Source: Streptomyces composti (GTDB lineage Bacteria > Actinomycetota > Actinomycetes > Streptomycetales > Streptomycetaceae). From it: a stretch of 64,000 nucleotides of DNA. A program made the position numbers and the translations under genes. The notes beneath the pieces are model-generated. The model was not told where the DNA came from, made no database searches, and worked only from the letters and a program-made list of their open reading frames with translations. Location of the stretch: the NCBI RefSeq assembly GCF_012034205.1, contig NZ_JAATEM010000004.1, forward strand, positions 124,001 to 188,000, given 5' to 3'. Positions 56,359 to 64,000 of this stretch are shown in pieces (the stretch's first letter is position 1; the number at the start of each line of letters is the position of its first letter).

Positions 56359-57286
56359 GGACCAGCCGGTGGCGTCCCCCGCGACGGGCTGGGCCGGGCG
56401 GCCGGGTTCGGCCGGGGGCGCGGCGGCCGGGTTCGGCCGGGGGCGCGGTGGGCGGGGGCGGCGGCGGGGCGGCGGTCTGCCGGCCGGGGTGGCGGTAGTT
56501 GACGGGGCTGCCGGTGGGCGCCGGGTTCGGCTCGGGTGTGCCGGAACCGGGGTGGGGCGGCTGGCCGCCGCCCTGGCCGGGCACGCCGGCCAGCTGCCCG
56601 CCGTACGTCGGTGCCGGTGCGCCCTGGGGTGCGGTGGCGCCCTGGTCCGGGCCGACCGCCGGGGCGGCGGCGTGACGGGAGCGGTCGCCCTCGGGGGTGC
56701 GTGGCGGGGGTGCCTGCACGGAGCGGGCGAGCCCCTGGGCCACGGCCTCGTGGATGCTGCCGGCGAGCTGCTGCGCCTGGTCCAGGCCCTGGTCGCTGAA
56801 GAGGGCGGCCAGGCCGCCGGCGTATCCCTGGCCGACGGCGCGCACCTTCCAGGCGCCCTGGCGCCGGTAGAGCTCCAGCGCGATGACGGCCGACTCGGCC
56901 TCCAGGCCGGTGATGGTGTAGCTGGCGACCTCGGTGCCGTCCAGGCCGGTGACGGCGACGAAGGGGGCCGCGACGGAGCCGAAGCGGGCGGGGCCTGTGC
57001 CGCCGCCGGAGGCGGGCAGGGCGAGCAGCACGCTGACCCGGTGCACCGCCTCGGTCATGGCGTCCAGGTCCACCGCGAGGCGGTGCTGGGCGGCTGCCTG
57101 CCGTGAGACCTCCAGGCCGTGCTGGGTGGGCGCTCCCGGATGGGCCACCCATTCCACCCCGTTGATCCGCCCGGCCTCGTCCCCGAGTGCTGCCGCGGCC
57201 ACGATCGGAGTGCCGGCCGAGATCCGGATCTCCAGACGGGACTGGGAGAGCGGGTGGTTCTGTCCCCGCACCAGCTCGGCCGTCAT
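56186..57286 (-). CDS. N-terminal fragment: TerD domain with out-of-frame tail
   Basis: A 366-aa open frame. Residues about 1-180 form a TerD-like beta-sandwich (RLEIRISAGTPIVAAAALG, LDGTEVASYTITGLEAESAVIALELYRRQGAWKVRAVGQGY). A Pro/Gly/Gln-rich linker follows to about residue 285; beyond the 25-bp duplication the sequence is Arg/Pro/Gly nonsense. AAGG lies near the ATG. TerD domains bind Ca2+ in tellurite and stress systems. Confidence 0.75.
   Translation of the reverse strand: MTAELVRGQNHPLSQSRLEIRISAGTPIVAAAALGDEAGRINGVEWVAHPGAPTQHGLEVSRQAAAQHRLAVDLDAMTEAVHRVSVLLALPASGGGTGPARFGSVAAPFVAVTGLDGTEVASYTITGLEAESAVIALELYRRQGAWKVRAVGQGYAGGLAALFSDQGLDQAQQLAGSIHEAVAQGLARSVQAPPPRTPEGDRSRHAAAPAVGPDQGATAPQGAPAPTYGGQLAGVPGQGGGQPPHPGSGTPEPNPAPTGSPVNYRHPGRQTAAPPPPPPTAPPAEPGRRAPGRTRPPGPARRGGRHRLVHGGAALQPGLGHVRGPGPHHRRLPQCGRLRRVPHGQGAGAGPVRPAQPDRRSGRRRA
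56397..56446. repeat. Exact 25-bp tandem duplication (frame-shifting)
   Basis: Two identical 25-bp units (56397-56421 and 56422-56446) beginning GGCGGCCGGGTTCGGCCGGG. 25 is not a multiple of 3; one copy fewer joins the two reading frames of the TerD-fusion gene. Confidence 0.9.
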
Positions 57287-57517
57287 CGCCTTGTCCCCCT
57301 GTGTCGCGTGGTCGCGTGTGCAGTGTCGTGTGCCGCCGCCGGGCGGTCCGCCCCGTCCGTCGGACGACCCGCCGTGTGCGGCCGGGGCGGCCGGTGCGGC
57401 TGCCGGGTCCGCGAGGACGGACCGGGCCGCCGCGGGGCCCGGGCGGCGCCTTCGCGACCTGTTCGGCGCCGCCCGGCCCGCTCGGTACCCGGGGCTGCGG
57501 GCCCGTGATGTGCGTGA

Positions 57518-58096
57518 TTACAGAAGCGGCAGGATCGCCGGCATCAGGTCCTGGAAGGTGCGGCCGTTGGCCGGGGTGCCGAGGGCCGTCATGGTCCAGC
57601 CGGTGCCCGCGCGGTGCACCTTGGCCATGATCTGGGCGGTGTAGGCGCCGCCGCCGGCCAGGGTGTAGCGGGCCAGCTCCTGGCCGTTGGTCTCGTCGAC
57701 CAGGCGGCAGAAGGCGTTCTGCACCTCCTGGAAGGTCTGGCCCGTGAACGAGTTCACGGTGAAGACGATCTGGTCGATGTGGACCGGGACGCGGGACAGG
57801 TCGACCAGGATGGCCTCGTCGTCGCCGCCCTGGCCGGCACCGCCGACCAGGTTGTCGCCGGTGTGGCGGACCGAGCCGTCGTCGCTCACCAGGTGGCGGA
57901 AGAAGACGACGTCGACCGGCTGCTTGTCGGCGAAGAGGACGGCCGAGGCGTCCAGGTCGATCTCCCGGGTACGCGAGCCGAACAGGCCGCGGCGAGGGGC
58001 CGCCTGCCAGCCGAGACCCATACGGACCGCGGTCAGGCTGCCGCCGTCGTTCTTCTGCAGACTGATGGCCTGACCCTTGGTCATGTTGACGGTCAC
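57518..58096 (-). CDS. terD: TerD-family protein
   Basis: A 192-aa TerD-domain protein read from a GTG (TVNMTKGQAISLQKNDGGSL) with GAGGGG upstream. Conserved Ca2+-binding acidic motifs are present (REIDLDASAVLFAD, VVFFRHLVSDDGSVRHTGDN, GGDDEAILVDLSRVPVHID), then FQEVQNAFCRLVDETNGQELARYTL. TerD proteins bind Ca2+ and act in tellurite, phage and general stress responses; in Streptomyces they affect development. Its promoter carries a CTGTCAGTG-N8-TAGGGT element like uvrA and uvrB, suggesting DNA-damage control. It lies upstream of the broken TerD-fusion gene. Confidence 0.95.
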   Translation of the reverse strand: MTVNMTKGQAISLQKNDGGSLTAVRMGLGWQAAPRRGLFGSRTREIDLDASAVLFADKQPVDVVFFRHLVSDDGSVRHTGDNLVGGAGQGGDDEAILVDLSRVPVHIDQIVFTVNSFTGQTFQEVQNAFCRLVDETNGQELARYTLAGGGAYTAQIMAKVHRAGTGWTMTALGTPANGRTFQDLMPAILPLL

Positions 58097-58152
58097 GCGC
58101 TGATTCCCCTCTCGAGCTTTCCCCTGTTGCCGCACAACCGCGGTTGCCGAGA

Positions 58153-58175
58153 ACCCTACGCAGGGGCACTGACAG
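58153..58175 (-). promoter_or_regulatory. RecA-NDp/PafBC-type promoter of terD
   Basis: CTGTCAGTG (58175-58167), 8 nt, TAGGGT (58158-58153): one mismatch at the first base from TTGTCRGTG-N8-TAnnnT. The leader to the GTG is about 50 nt. CACTGACAGTG is itself palindromic here. Confidence 0.7.
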
Positions 58176-58260
58176 TGATGTACCCAGGTCCGCACTTTGT
58201 GTCGGTCTTGCAACACAGTCCGTGCGGACCGGGGTTGCTGTGCGCTTCTGAGGCGCCCGG

Positions 58261-60435
58261 TCAGGACAGACCGGCCTCCTGCATCTGGCGCAGCTCCTTC
58301 TTCATCTCGGCGACCTCGTCGCGCAGCCGGGCCGCGATCTCGAACTGCAGATCCGCGGCGGCGGCCCGCATGCGTGCGGTGAGTTCCTCGATCTGTTCGG
58401 CGAGCTCGGCCGCGGGGCGGTCGGTCGGCACCGTCTCGGCCGCCTTGCCCTTGGCGCCCCTGGCTTGCTTGGCGGCCTTCGCGTTCCTGGCCGGCTCGGC
58501 GGTGCTGGCCCCCCTCCCCAGGGAGGGCACGGGGGTCTTGGTACCGCCGCCGTCCTTGCGCGCCTTGCGGTAGCCCGAGCCGAGCAGCTGCTCGGTGTCG
58601 ATGTCCTCGCGGGCGATCTGCGCCACGATGTCGTTGATCTTCTTGCGCAGCGGCTGCGGGTCGATGCCGTTCGCCCGGTTGTACGCGATCTGCTTCTCCC
58701 GGCGGCGGTTGGTCTCCTCGATCGCCTTCGCCATCGCCGGGGTGATCTTGTCGGCGTACATGTGGACCTGGCCGGAGACATTGCGCGCCGCCCGGCCGAT
58801 GGTCTGGATCAGCGACGTGCCGGAGCGCAGGAAGCCCTCCTTGTCGGCGTCCAGGATGGCCACCAGGGACACCTCGGGCAGGTCCAGGCCCTCGCGCAGC
58901 AGGTTGATGCCGACCAGTACGTCGTACTCGCCGCTGCGCAGCTCGCGCAGCAGCTCCACCCGGCGCAGGGTGTCGACGTCGCTGTGCAGGTAGCGCACCT
59001 GGATGCCGAGTTCCAGGAAGTAGTCGGTCAGGTCCTCGGCCATCTTCTTGGTGAGCGTGGTGACCAGGACCCGTTCGTCGTTCTCGACCCGCTTGCGGAT
59101 CTCGTGCACCAGGTCGTCGATCTGGCCCTCGGTCGGTTTGACGACCACCTCGGGGTCGACCAGACCGGTCGGGCGGATGATCTGCTCCACGACGCCCTTG
59201 GAGCGGGAGATCTCGTAATTGCCGGGTGTGGCGGACAGGTAGACGGTCTGCCCGATGCGCTCCTGGAACTCCTCCCACTTCAGCGGGCGGTTGTCGAGCG
59301 CGGAGGGGAGCCGGAAGCCGTGCTCGACGAGGGTGCGCTTGCGGGAGGCGTCGCCCTCGTACATGGCGCCGATCTGCGGGACCGTGACATGCGACTCGTC
59401 GATGACGAGCAGGAAGTCCTCCGGGAAGTAGTCCAGCAGGGTGTTCGGCGGTGAGCCGGGCTCGCGGCCGTCGAAGTGCATCGAGTAGTTCTCCACGCCG
59501 GAGCAGGTGCCGATCTGGCGGAGCATCTCGATGTCGTAGGTGGTGCGCATGCGCAGCCGCTGCGCCTCCAGGAGCTTGCCCTGCTTCTCCAGCTCGGCGA
59601 GGCGTTCGGCCAGCTCCTTCTCGATGTCGTTGATCGCCCGCTCCATGCGCTCGGGGCCGGCGACGTAGTGGGAGGCGGGGAAGACGTACAGCTGCTGCTC
59701 GTCGCTGACGATCTCGCCGGTCACCGGGTGGAGCGTGGTGAGCGCCTCGATCTCGTCGCCGAACATCTCGATGCGGACGGCGAGCTCCTCGTAGACCGGG
59801 AAGATCTCGATGGTGTCGCCGCGGACCCGGAAGGTGCCGCGGGTGAAGGCCATGTCGTTGCGCGTGTACTGGATGTCGACGAAGCGGCGCAGCAGCTCGT
59901 CCCGGTCGATCTCCTGGCCGACGCGCAGCGGCACCATGCGGTCCACGTACTCCTGCGGCGTGCCCAGGCCGTAGATGCAGGAGACGGAGGCGACGACCAC
60001 CACGTCGCGCCGGGTGAGCAGCGAGTTGGTGGCGGAGTGGCGCAGCCGCTCGACCTCCTCGTTGATCGAGGAGTCCTTCTCGATGTAGGTGTCCGACTGC
60101 GGGACGTACGCCTCGGGCTGGTAGTAGTCGTAGTAGGAGACGAAGTACTCGACCGCGTTGTTCGGCAGCAGCTCCCGGAACTCGTTGGCCAGCTGGGCGG
60201 CCAGGGTCTTGTTCGGAGCCATCACGAGCGTGGGGCGCTGGACCTTCTCGATCATCCACGCGGTGGTGGCGGATTTGCCGGTACCGGTGGCGCCGAGCAG
60301 GACGATGTCCTTCTCGCCGGCTTCGATGCGCCGGGCGAGTTCCTCGATGGCCGCCGGCTGGTCGCCGCTCGGCTGGTAGGGGCTGACGACCTCGAAGGGC
60401 GCCACCGTGCGTTCGATCTGGGAAACGGGCCGCAT
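58261..60435 (-). CDS. uvrB: UvrB, excinuclease ABC subunit B
   Basis: A 724-aa helicase-like subunit that loads onto damage after UvrA and recruits UvrC. Walker A is [14 protein letters not shown], the beta-hairpin region is [26 protein letters not shown], helicase motifs are [17 protein letters not shown] and QTIGRAARN, and the C-terminal UVR motif is [22 protein letters not shown] basic linker ([15 protein letters not shown]) precedes the UVR motif. The ATG is leaderless, 7 nt after TACCGT, under a perfect TTGTCAGTG-N8 element. The upstream open frame continues only by chance. Confidence 0.97.
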   Translation of the reverse strand: MRPVSQIERTVAPFEVVSPYQPSGDQPAAIEELARRIEAGEKDIVLLGATGTGKSATTAWMIEKVQRPTLVMAPNKTLAAQLANEFRELLPNNAVEYFVSYYDYYQPEAYVPQSDTYIEKDSSINEEVERLRHSATNSLLTRRDVVVVASVSCIYGLGTPQEYVDRMVPLRVGQEIDRDELLRRFVDIQYTRNDMAFTRGTFRVRGDTIEIFPVYEELAVRIEMFGDEIEALTTLHPVTGEIVSDEQQLYVFPASHYVAGPERMERAINDIEKELAERLAELEKQGKLLEAQRLRMRTTYDIEMLRQIGTCSGVENYSMHFDGREPGSPPNTLLDYFPEDFLLVIDESHVTVPQIGAMYEGDASRKRTLVEHGFRLPSALDNRPLKWEEFQERIGQTVYLSATPGNYEISRSKGVVEQIIRPTGLVDPEVVVKPTEGQIDDLVHEIRKRVENDERVLVTTLTKKMAEDLTDYFLELGIQVRYLHSDVDTLRRVELLRELRSGEYDVLVGINLLREGLDLPEVSLVAILDADKEGFLRSGTSLIQTIGRAARNVSGQVHMYADKITPAMAKAIEETNRRREKQIAYNRANGIDPQPLRKKINDIVAQIAREDIDTEQLLGSGYRKARKDGGGTKTPVPSLGRGASTAEPARNAKAAKQARGAKGKAAETVPTDRPAAELAEQIEELTARMRAAAADLQFEIAARLRDEVAEMKKELRQMQEAGLS

Positions 60436-60442
60436 GCGTTCC

Positions 60443-60465
60443 ACGGTACGACCCGCCACTGACAA
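60443..60465 (-). promoter_or_regulatory. Leaderless RecA-NDp/PafBC-type promoter of uvrB
   Basis: TTGTCAGTG (60465-60457), 8 nt, TACCGT (60448-60443), then 7 nt to the uvrB ATG. A full consensus match. Confidence 0.8.
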
Positions 60466-60551
60466 CGGGCCGGGATCGCCGGGCAGCGGGCCCGGCTCAC
60501 CGGGCTGCGGGCCACGGGCGGGGCGCCTGCCTGCGGTACCGGAGCGCCCGG

Positions 60552-61427
60552 TCAGTGCTTCTGCGGGGTGCGGGTGCGGCGCTCCACCGGCCCCCGGTGG
60601 CGCAGGCGGCGCCTGGTCGGCGTGGGGTGGGGCGCGGAGTGAGCCGTGGTGCGGGCGGGGACGCCGGGCCGTCGGCCGGCCGGGGTGACGGTCGTGCGTC
60701 CCGAGATCATCATCGGGTCGAGGATCACCACGACGCCGGCCAGGACCAGCAGGGCCAGCGGGCCGATCAGCATCGGCGCGAGCAGGGCGGCGGCGGACTC
60801 GCCGGTGGCGGGGGCGGCCGTGCCGTGGACGTGGACGGTGAGGGCGGCCATGCCCGTGTAGTGCATGCCGGTGACCGCGAGCCCCATGACGAGGCTCGCT
60901 CCGACGCTCCACAGGAAGCCCTTGACCTGTCCGGCCGCCCACAGCGCCGCGGTCGCGGCGGCCATGGCGATGACGACGGAGACGGCGACGGTGAGGGTGT
61001 TGTACTCCAGCTCCCCGTCGAGGCTGATGCTGGCCATGCCCAGGTAGTGCATCGAGGCGATGCCGAGACCGGTGAGGGTGCCGCCGGTGAACAGGGCGGC
61101 GCCGGAGGCACCCCGGTAGCCGACGATGAAGATCCCGACGCCCGCCATGGCGATGGCGATGGCCAGGCTCGCGAAGGTCATCGCCCGGTCGTAGTGGAGC
61201 GTCGTGCCCTCCACGGTGAAGCCCGTCATCGCGATGAAGTGCATGGTCCATATGCCCGAGCCGATGGCGGCCGAGCCCAGCGCGAGCAGACCGGGGCGCC
61301 AGGCGCCGGTGACGGCCATGGACCGGGTGGTGCAGCGCAGGCCGAGGGCGCCGCCGAGGCAGGCCATGAGGTACGCCACCAGCGGTGTGACCAGACCGTA
61401 GCTGAATCCGTCGACCGTGCCTTGCAT
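60552..61427 (-). CDS. MHYT-domain integral membrane protein
   Basis: A 291-aa protein with seven or eight helices bearing three MHYT-type motifs: [20 protein letters not shown] and [10 protein letters not shown]. These Met/His pairs are proposed to bind copper and sense oxygen, CO or NO at the outer membrane face. Unlike many bacterial MHYT proteins there is no C-terminal GGDEF/EAL output; the tail is a basic Pro/Arg-rich cytoplasmic stretch of about 50 residues. The ATG has GGAAGGG about 12 nt upstream. It is divergent from glpQ. Confidence 0.9.
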   Translation of the reverse strand: MQGTVDGFSYGLVTPLVAYLMACLGGALGLRCTTRSMAVTGAWRPGLLALGSAAIGSGIWTMHFIAMTGFTVEGTTLHYDRAMTFASLAIAIAMAGVGIFIVGYRGASGAALFTGGTLTGLGIASMHYLGMASISLDGELEYNTLTVAVSVVIAMAAATAALWAAGQVKGFLWSVGASLVMGLAVTGMHYTGMAALTVHVHGTAAPATGESAAALLAPMLIGPLALLVLAGVVVILDPMMISGRTTVTPAGRRPGVPARTTAHSAPHPTPTRRRLRHRGPVERRTRTPQKH

Positions 61428-61615
61428 GCGCGGCTGCCCTTCCGCCCTTTGCGTCCCGGAAATTCCCGATGGAAGCACCCTCCCAGGACCGCGCGGGCGG
61501 TCGGGGTTGACGCAGAGAGTATGGCCCCCACCGGAAGAGTCGAACGACTTTCCGGCAAAGAAACACGCCCTTGCCTCACATGTGCGCCACCAGTGTGCGG
61601 AGTGCGGCGACAGCC

Positions 61616-61637
61616 GTTCAATGTCTGGCCATCCTGC
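61616..61637 (+). promoter_or_regulatory. Weak PHO-box-like direct repeat upstream of glpQ
   Basis: Two 11-nt units, GTTCAATGTCT and GGCCATCCTGC, loosely resemble the PhoP direct-repeat unit (GTTCACC core). Suspected because I recall a streptomycete glpQ gene under PhoP control; the match is poor. Confidence 0.2.
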
Positions 61638-61715
61638 GCCTGCTTGTCGTTGACCCTCTGCTGTCACTGTTGGTCCGTCCGTGACATCGGATCGTCCGAC
61701 ACGCGAGGAGTACGC

Positions 61716-62591
61716 ATGCACCTGCGCGCTGTAACCGCCTCGGCCACCGCGCTCCTGAGCATCACCGCCCTGCTGCTGTCCGCCTCCCCCGCCGGCGCCA
61801 CGGGCGAGGGACGGTGGCGTCCCGAGGTCGTCGCGCACCGCGGTGCCTCCGCCTACGCACCCGAGAACACCCTTCAGGCCGTGGACAAGGCGGCCGAGCT
61901 GGGGATCGACTGGGTGGAGAACGACGTCCAGCGCACCAAGGACGGGGAACTGGTGGTGATGCACGACGACAATCTGCAGCGCACCACCAATGCCGAGGAG
62001 GTCTTCCCCGACCGGGCTCCGTGGAGGGTGAAGGACTTCACCGCCGCGGAGATCGCCCGGCTGGACGCGGGCAGCTGGTTCGGCCCCGAGTACGCGGGCG
62101 CCCGGGTGCCGACGCTCGAGCAGTACCTGCACCGGGTGGAGCGGCACCATCAGAAGCTGCTGCTGGAGATCAAGAATCCTGAGCTGTACCCCGGCATCGA
62201 GCGCGACACCCTCAAGGTCCTCAGCAACGAGGGCTGGCTCGACCGCTGGCACACCCGGGGGCGGCTGATCGTGCAGAGCTTCAGCGCGGACAGCGTGCGT
62301 ACCGTGCACGAGCTGAAGCCGGCCGTCAAGACGGGCTTCCTGGGCACGCCGCCGGTCGCCGACCTGCCCGCGTACGCGCGCTTCACCGACCAGATCAATC
62401 CCCCGCACGGCTCGCTCACCGCGAGCTATGTCACGGCCGTCCAGGCCTTCCGGGGCGCGCACGGCAGGCGGATGGAGGTCTTCACCTGGACCGTGGACGA
62501 CCCGGCCGCGGCCCGCCGGGTGGCCGGCCTCGGCGTGGACGGCATCATCAGCAACGCGCCGGACGTGGTGCGGGACGCGGTGGGCGGCTGA
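61716..62591 (+). CDS. glpQ: Secreted glycerophosphodiester phosphodiesterase
   Basis: A 291-aa exported GDPD. A signal peptide (MHLRAVTASATALLSITALL to SPAGA) is followed by VVAHRGASAYAPENTLQAVD with catalytic His/Arg, WVENDVQRTKDGELVVMHDD with metal-binding Glu/Asp and the second His, LLLEIKNPE, and the C-terminal FTWTVDDPAAARRV and GVDGIISNAPD. It releases glycerol-3-P from glycerophosphodiesters or teichoic acids outside the cell, a phosphate- and carbon-scavenging role. The ATG has GAGGAG upstream. Confidence 0.95.
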   Translation: MHLRAVTASATALLSITALLLSASPAGATGEGRWRPEVVAHRGASAYAPENTLQAVDKAAELGIDWVENDVQRTKDGELVVMHDDNLQRTTNAEEVFPDRAPWRVKDFTAAEIARLDAGSWFGPEYAGARVPTLEQYLHRVERHHQKLLLEIKNPELYPGIERDTLKVLSNEGWLDRWHTRGRLIVQSFSADSVRTVHELKPAVKTGFLGTPPVADLPAYARFTDQINPPHGSLTASYVTAVQAFRGAHGRRMEVFTWTVDDPAAARRVAGLGVDGIISNAPDVVRDAVGG

Positions 62592-62704
62592 GCGCCGCGT
62601 CGTGATGCCGGTGGCCGTCGGCCGCGTCCGGCCGGGCGGGCGGCTGGTGGACGCCGGCCGCCGCGCCCGCGCGGGGCCGCGGCTCCGGGCCGCTGACCGA
62701 CGCG

Positions 62705-62727
62705 TTGTCAGTGGCGGGCCGTACGGT
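62705..62727 (+). promoter_or_regulatory. Leaderless RecA-NDp/PafBC-type promoter of ogt
   Basis: TTGTCAGTG (62705-62713), 8 nt, TACGGT (62722-62727), then 7 nt to the ogt ATG. The arrangement is identical to that of uvrB, including a matching GCGGG spacer start. Confidence 0.8.
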
Positions 62728-62734
62728 GGGCCGC

Positions 62735-63289
62735 ATGGACAGCCATGGGCAGGACGAGCAGCGGGTCGTGTGGGCCGTCGTGGACACCGGCATCGGCCCG
62801 CTGCTGCTGGCGGCGACCGGCAAGGGCCTGGTCAACGTCGTCTTCCACGCGACCGGGACGGTGCGCGACGCGGCCCTGCGGCGGCTCGCGTCGCGGTTCG
62901 GCGGTGAGCCGGTCGAGGATCCCGGCTCGCCGCTGCTGGCCGAGGCGATACGCCAGGTCCGGGCCTACTTCGCCGGTGAACGCACCGAGTTCGAACTGCC
63001 GCTGGACTGGTCGCTGATCTCCGGCTTCAACCGTGAGGTGCTGCAGCAACTGGCCTCCGGCGTCCCGTACGGCACGGTGGTCGGCTACGGCGACCTGGCC
63101 GGGCGGGTGGGCCAGCCCGGTGCCGCGCAGGCGGTGGGCATGGCGATGGGAGCCAATCCGCTGCCGGTGGTGGTGCCCTGCCACCGGGTGGTGGAGAGCG
63201 ACGGCGGCATCGGTGGGTTCGGGGGCGGTCTGGAGACCAAGCGGCGGCTGCTGGCGCTCGAAGGGGTGCTGCCCGAGCCGCTGTTCTGA
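62735..63289 (+). CDS. ogt: Methylated-DNA--protein-cysteine S-methyltransferase
   Basis: A 184-aa suicidal alkyl-transfer protein that repairs O6-alkylguanine. The active site VVPCHRVV with the acceptor Cys, the winged helix (ASGVPYGTVVGYGDLAGRVG with the preceding recognition helix) and GGIGGFGGGLETKRRLL are all present. The ATG (MDSHGQDEQRV) is chosen because it lies 7 nt after a consensus TACGGT -10; the TTG 30 nt upstream is part of the promoter. Confidence 0.95.
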   Translation: MDSHGQDEQRVVWAVVDTGIGPLLLAATGKGLVNVVFHATGTVRDAALRRLASRFGGEPVEDPGSPLLAEAIRQVRAYFAGERTEFELPLDWSLISGFNREVLQQLASGVPYGTVVGYGDLAGRVGQPGAAQAVGMAMGANPLPVVVPCHRVVESDGGIGGFGGGLETKRRLLALEGVLPEPLF

Positions 63290-63375
63290 GGGCCGGGCAG
63301 AGCGTCAGGGCGCGTCGGACGCATCCGGCGTGTCAGCCGCCGGCCGCCGGTCAGGCGCGTCCGTTCGCCGGTCGG

Positions 63376-63837
63376 CTAGTCGTAATGGCGTGCCTCGAAG
63401 ACGTTTCCGTCGGGGTCGCGGAAGTAGAAGCTGCGCCGGGCCAGGCCGCGGGCGCCGAAGGAGTCGTGGCCGATGTCCGTCATCGGTACGTCCTGTTCCG
63501 CCAGGCGGGTGCGCAGTGTGTCGAAGGCGGCGGCCGTCAGGGACAGGCAGACGTGGTTGACGGGGTGGCCGGCGCTCTCGGCCGCGCCGGGCAGCATCGT
63601 CATCCGCTCCGCCTTGGCCACCGGCATCAGGTCGAGGATGGTCTCCTCGTTGACCCGTACCGACGGGAAGGGCGCCTCACCCACGGAGTAGTCGGAGAGC
63701 CGGACGGGCTCCAGGCCGACCGCCTTCTCGTAGAAGCCGGCCGCGGCGACGGGGTCGCGCACCCAGAGCACGATGTGGTCGAGGCGTGCCGGGTGCGCTG
63801 CGTCCGTCGTGTGATCGTCCGTGGTGTTTTCGCTCAT
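63376..63837 (-). CDS. VOC/glyoxalase-family protein
   Basis: A 153-aa vicinal-oxygen-chelate protein with two beta-alpha-beta-beta-beta modules. Metal-ligand positions are in LDHIVLWVRDPVAAAGFYEKAVGLEPV (first His), NHVCLSLTAAAFDTL (second His) and FYFRDPDGNVFEARHYD (Glu). The substrate is unknown; such proteins include dioxygenases, glyoxalases and resistance proteins. The start is the ATG at 63837; an upstream in-frame start at 63873 is possible but no ribosome-binding site distinguishes them. It is convergent with ogt. Confidence 0.88.
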   Translation of the reverse strand: MSENTTDDHTTDAAHPARLDHIVLWVRDPVAAAGFYEKAVGLEPVRLSDYSVGEAPFPSVRVNEETILDLMPVAKAERMTMLPGAAESAGHPVNHVCLSLTAAAFDTLRTRLAEQDVPMTDIGHDSFGARGLARRSFYFRDPDGNVFEARHYD

Positions 63838-63937
63838 ACGTCCAGAATCCGTGATCTTCGTGACGCCGCGCAAGGGGTTTGATCACGGTCCCGGCCCGCC
63901 AGAGATGAGGGAAGGGCGACAGACGGGAGGCAGACCA

Positions 63938-64000
63938 GTGGTGCTCACGGTGTCCGAAGAGGTGCGGGAGGCGCTCGCGTCCGGCCGGCCGGTGGTGGCC
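63938..64000 (+). CDS. psuG: Pseudouridine-5'-phosphate glycosidase, N-terminal fragment (window edge)
   Basis: The first 21 codons (VVLTVSEEVREALASGRPVV) of a gene running off the right edge. The start is the GTG at 63938 or the next GTG at 63941, with GGGAGG upstream. The pattern VSEEVREAL..GRPVVA is the beginning of PsuG/IndA-type proteins that cleave pseudouridine-5'-P to uracil and ribose-5-P. Only the N-terminus is visible, so the call is provisional. Confidence 0.6.
   Translation, partial: MVLTVSEEVREALASGRPVVA

Larger units (their letters stand above)
55261..57286 (-). pseudogene. TerD domain - FtsK-like fusion gene, split by a 25-bp duplication
   Basis: Reading from the ATG at 57286, an N-terminal TerD domain (MTAELVRGQNHPLS to VRAVGQGYAGGLAALFSDQG) runs into a Pro-rich linker where the frame shifts. 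The remaining family sequence (ATGWSMEERLYNQVWGMF onward) lies in another frame. Deleting one of two identical 25-bp units at 56397-56446 restores a single frame of 667 codons including stop (666 aa). I recall single-frame homologues in streptomycetes. It could be a true inactivating or phase-variable slip, or a sequencing/assembly error in a GC-rich repeat. Confidence 0.8.

Noticed and set aside
58261..61566. 1101-codon frame containing uvrB with a long N-terminal extension
   Set aside because: The upstream part covers the antisense/other-frame sequence of the MHYT gene; the promoter at 60443-60465 and the ATG at 60435 define uvrB.
60555..62591. 678-codon plus frame ending in glpQ
   Set aside because: Only the part from 61716 has a signal peptide and GDPD motifs; the rest mirrors the MHYT gene.

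Overview
This is a high-GC actinobacterial chromosome segment, almost certainly Streptomyces. It has whiA beside rapZ and yvcK, an opcA/zwf pentose-phosphate cluster, SufR-controlled suf genes, TerD-family proteins, sugar ABC importers with no ATPase gene, many GTG starts, stop/start overlaps of the ATGA or GTGA type, and several leaderless promoters. No rRNA, tRNA, CRISPR array, insertion sequence or prophage was seen. The window cuts sufD at the left edge and a psuG-like gene at the right edge.

Region by region. 0-2.6 kb: start of the suf operon (sufR-sufB-sufD, minus strand), with a SufR-type operator and a nearby iron-box-like palindrome. 2.9-8.5 kb: ABC-2 exporter pair, haem A synthase (ctaA), an amidohydrolase, a small conserved protein and haem O synthase (ctaB). 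8.8-15.5 kb: tkt-tal-zwf-opcA-pgl, a pentose-phosphate operon. 15.5-16.2 kb: a gene-free, very G-rich stretch with hairpins. 16.2-22.9 kb: an alpha-glucoside/maltodextrin uptake block (two permeases, lipoprotein binding protein, GH13 glucosidase) and an orphan secreted binding protein. 23-26.6 kb: divergent PadR regulator with a MacB/FtsX-type ABC system. 26.6-27 kb: a 108-bp tandem repeat. 27-35.3 kb: membrane protein, pgi, MFS exporter, RbpA-family protein, secG and the tpiA-pgk-gap glycolytic cluster. 35.6-44 kb: M14 carboxypeptidase, then uvrC-rapZ-yvcK-whiA, whose genes overlap. 44-52.6 kb: HTH regulator, Rieske protein, PfkB kinase, uvrA, maleylpyruvate-isomerase-like protein, metallo-hydrolase and aroQ. 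52.7-58.1 kb: cation antiporter, terC, a broken TerD-fusion gene and terD. 58.3-64 kb: uvrB, MHYT protein, glpQ, ogt, glyoxalase-like protein and psuG.

Three regulatory or structural signals stand out. (1) A promoter of the form TTGTCAGTG-N8-TAnnnT, the LexA-independent RecA-NDp/PafBC DNA-damage motif known from mycobacteria, precedes uvrA, uvrB, ogt, terD and an MFS exporter; a degenerate copy precedes uvrC. This suggests one mutagen-response regulon spanning excision repair, alkyl repair, a Ter protein and an efflux pump. (2) terC is preceded by a yybP-ykoY-type Mn2+ riboswitch. The 3' strand of its P1 helix is also a perfect 10-nt complement of the terC ribosome-binding region, so the on/off mechanism can be read from the sequence. 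(3) A gene fusing TerD to an FtsK-like domain is split by an exact 25-bp tandem duplication; removing one copy restores a 666-aa frame.

Central carbon metabolism (pgi, gap, pgk, tpiA, zwf, opcA, pgl, tkt, tal), haem-copper oxidase cofactor synthesis, Fe-S assembly and developmental control (whiA) make this a core-chromosome region. The sugar-transport/PadR/ABC block between pgl and pgi looks accessory.
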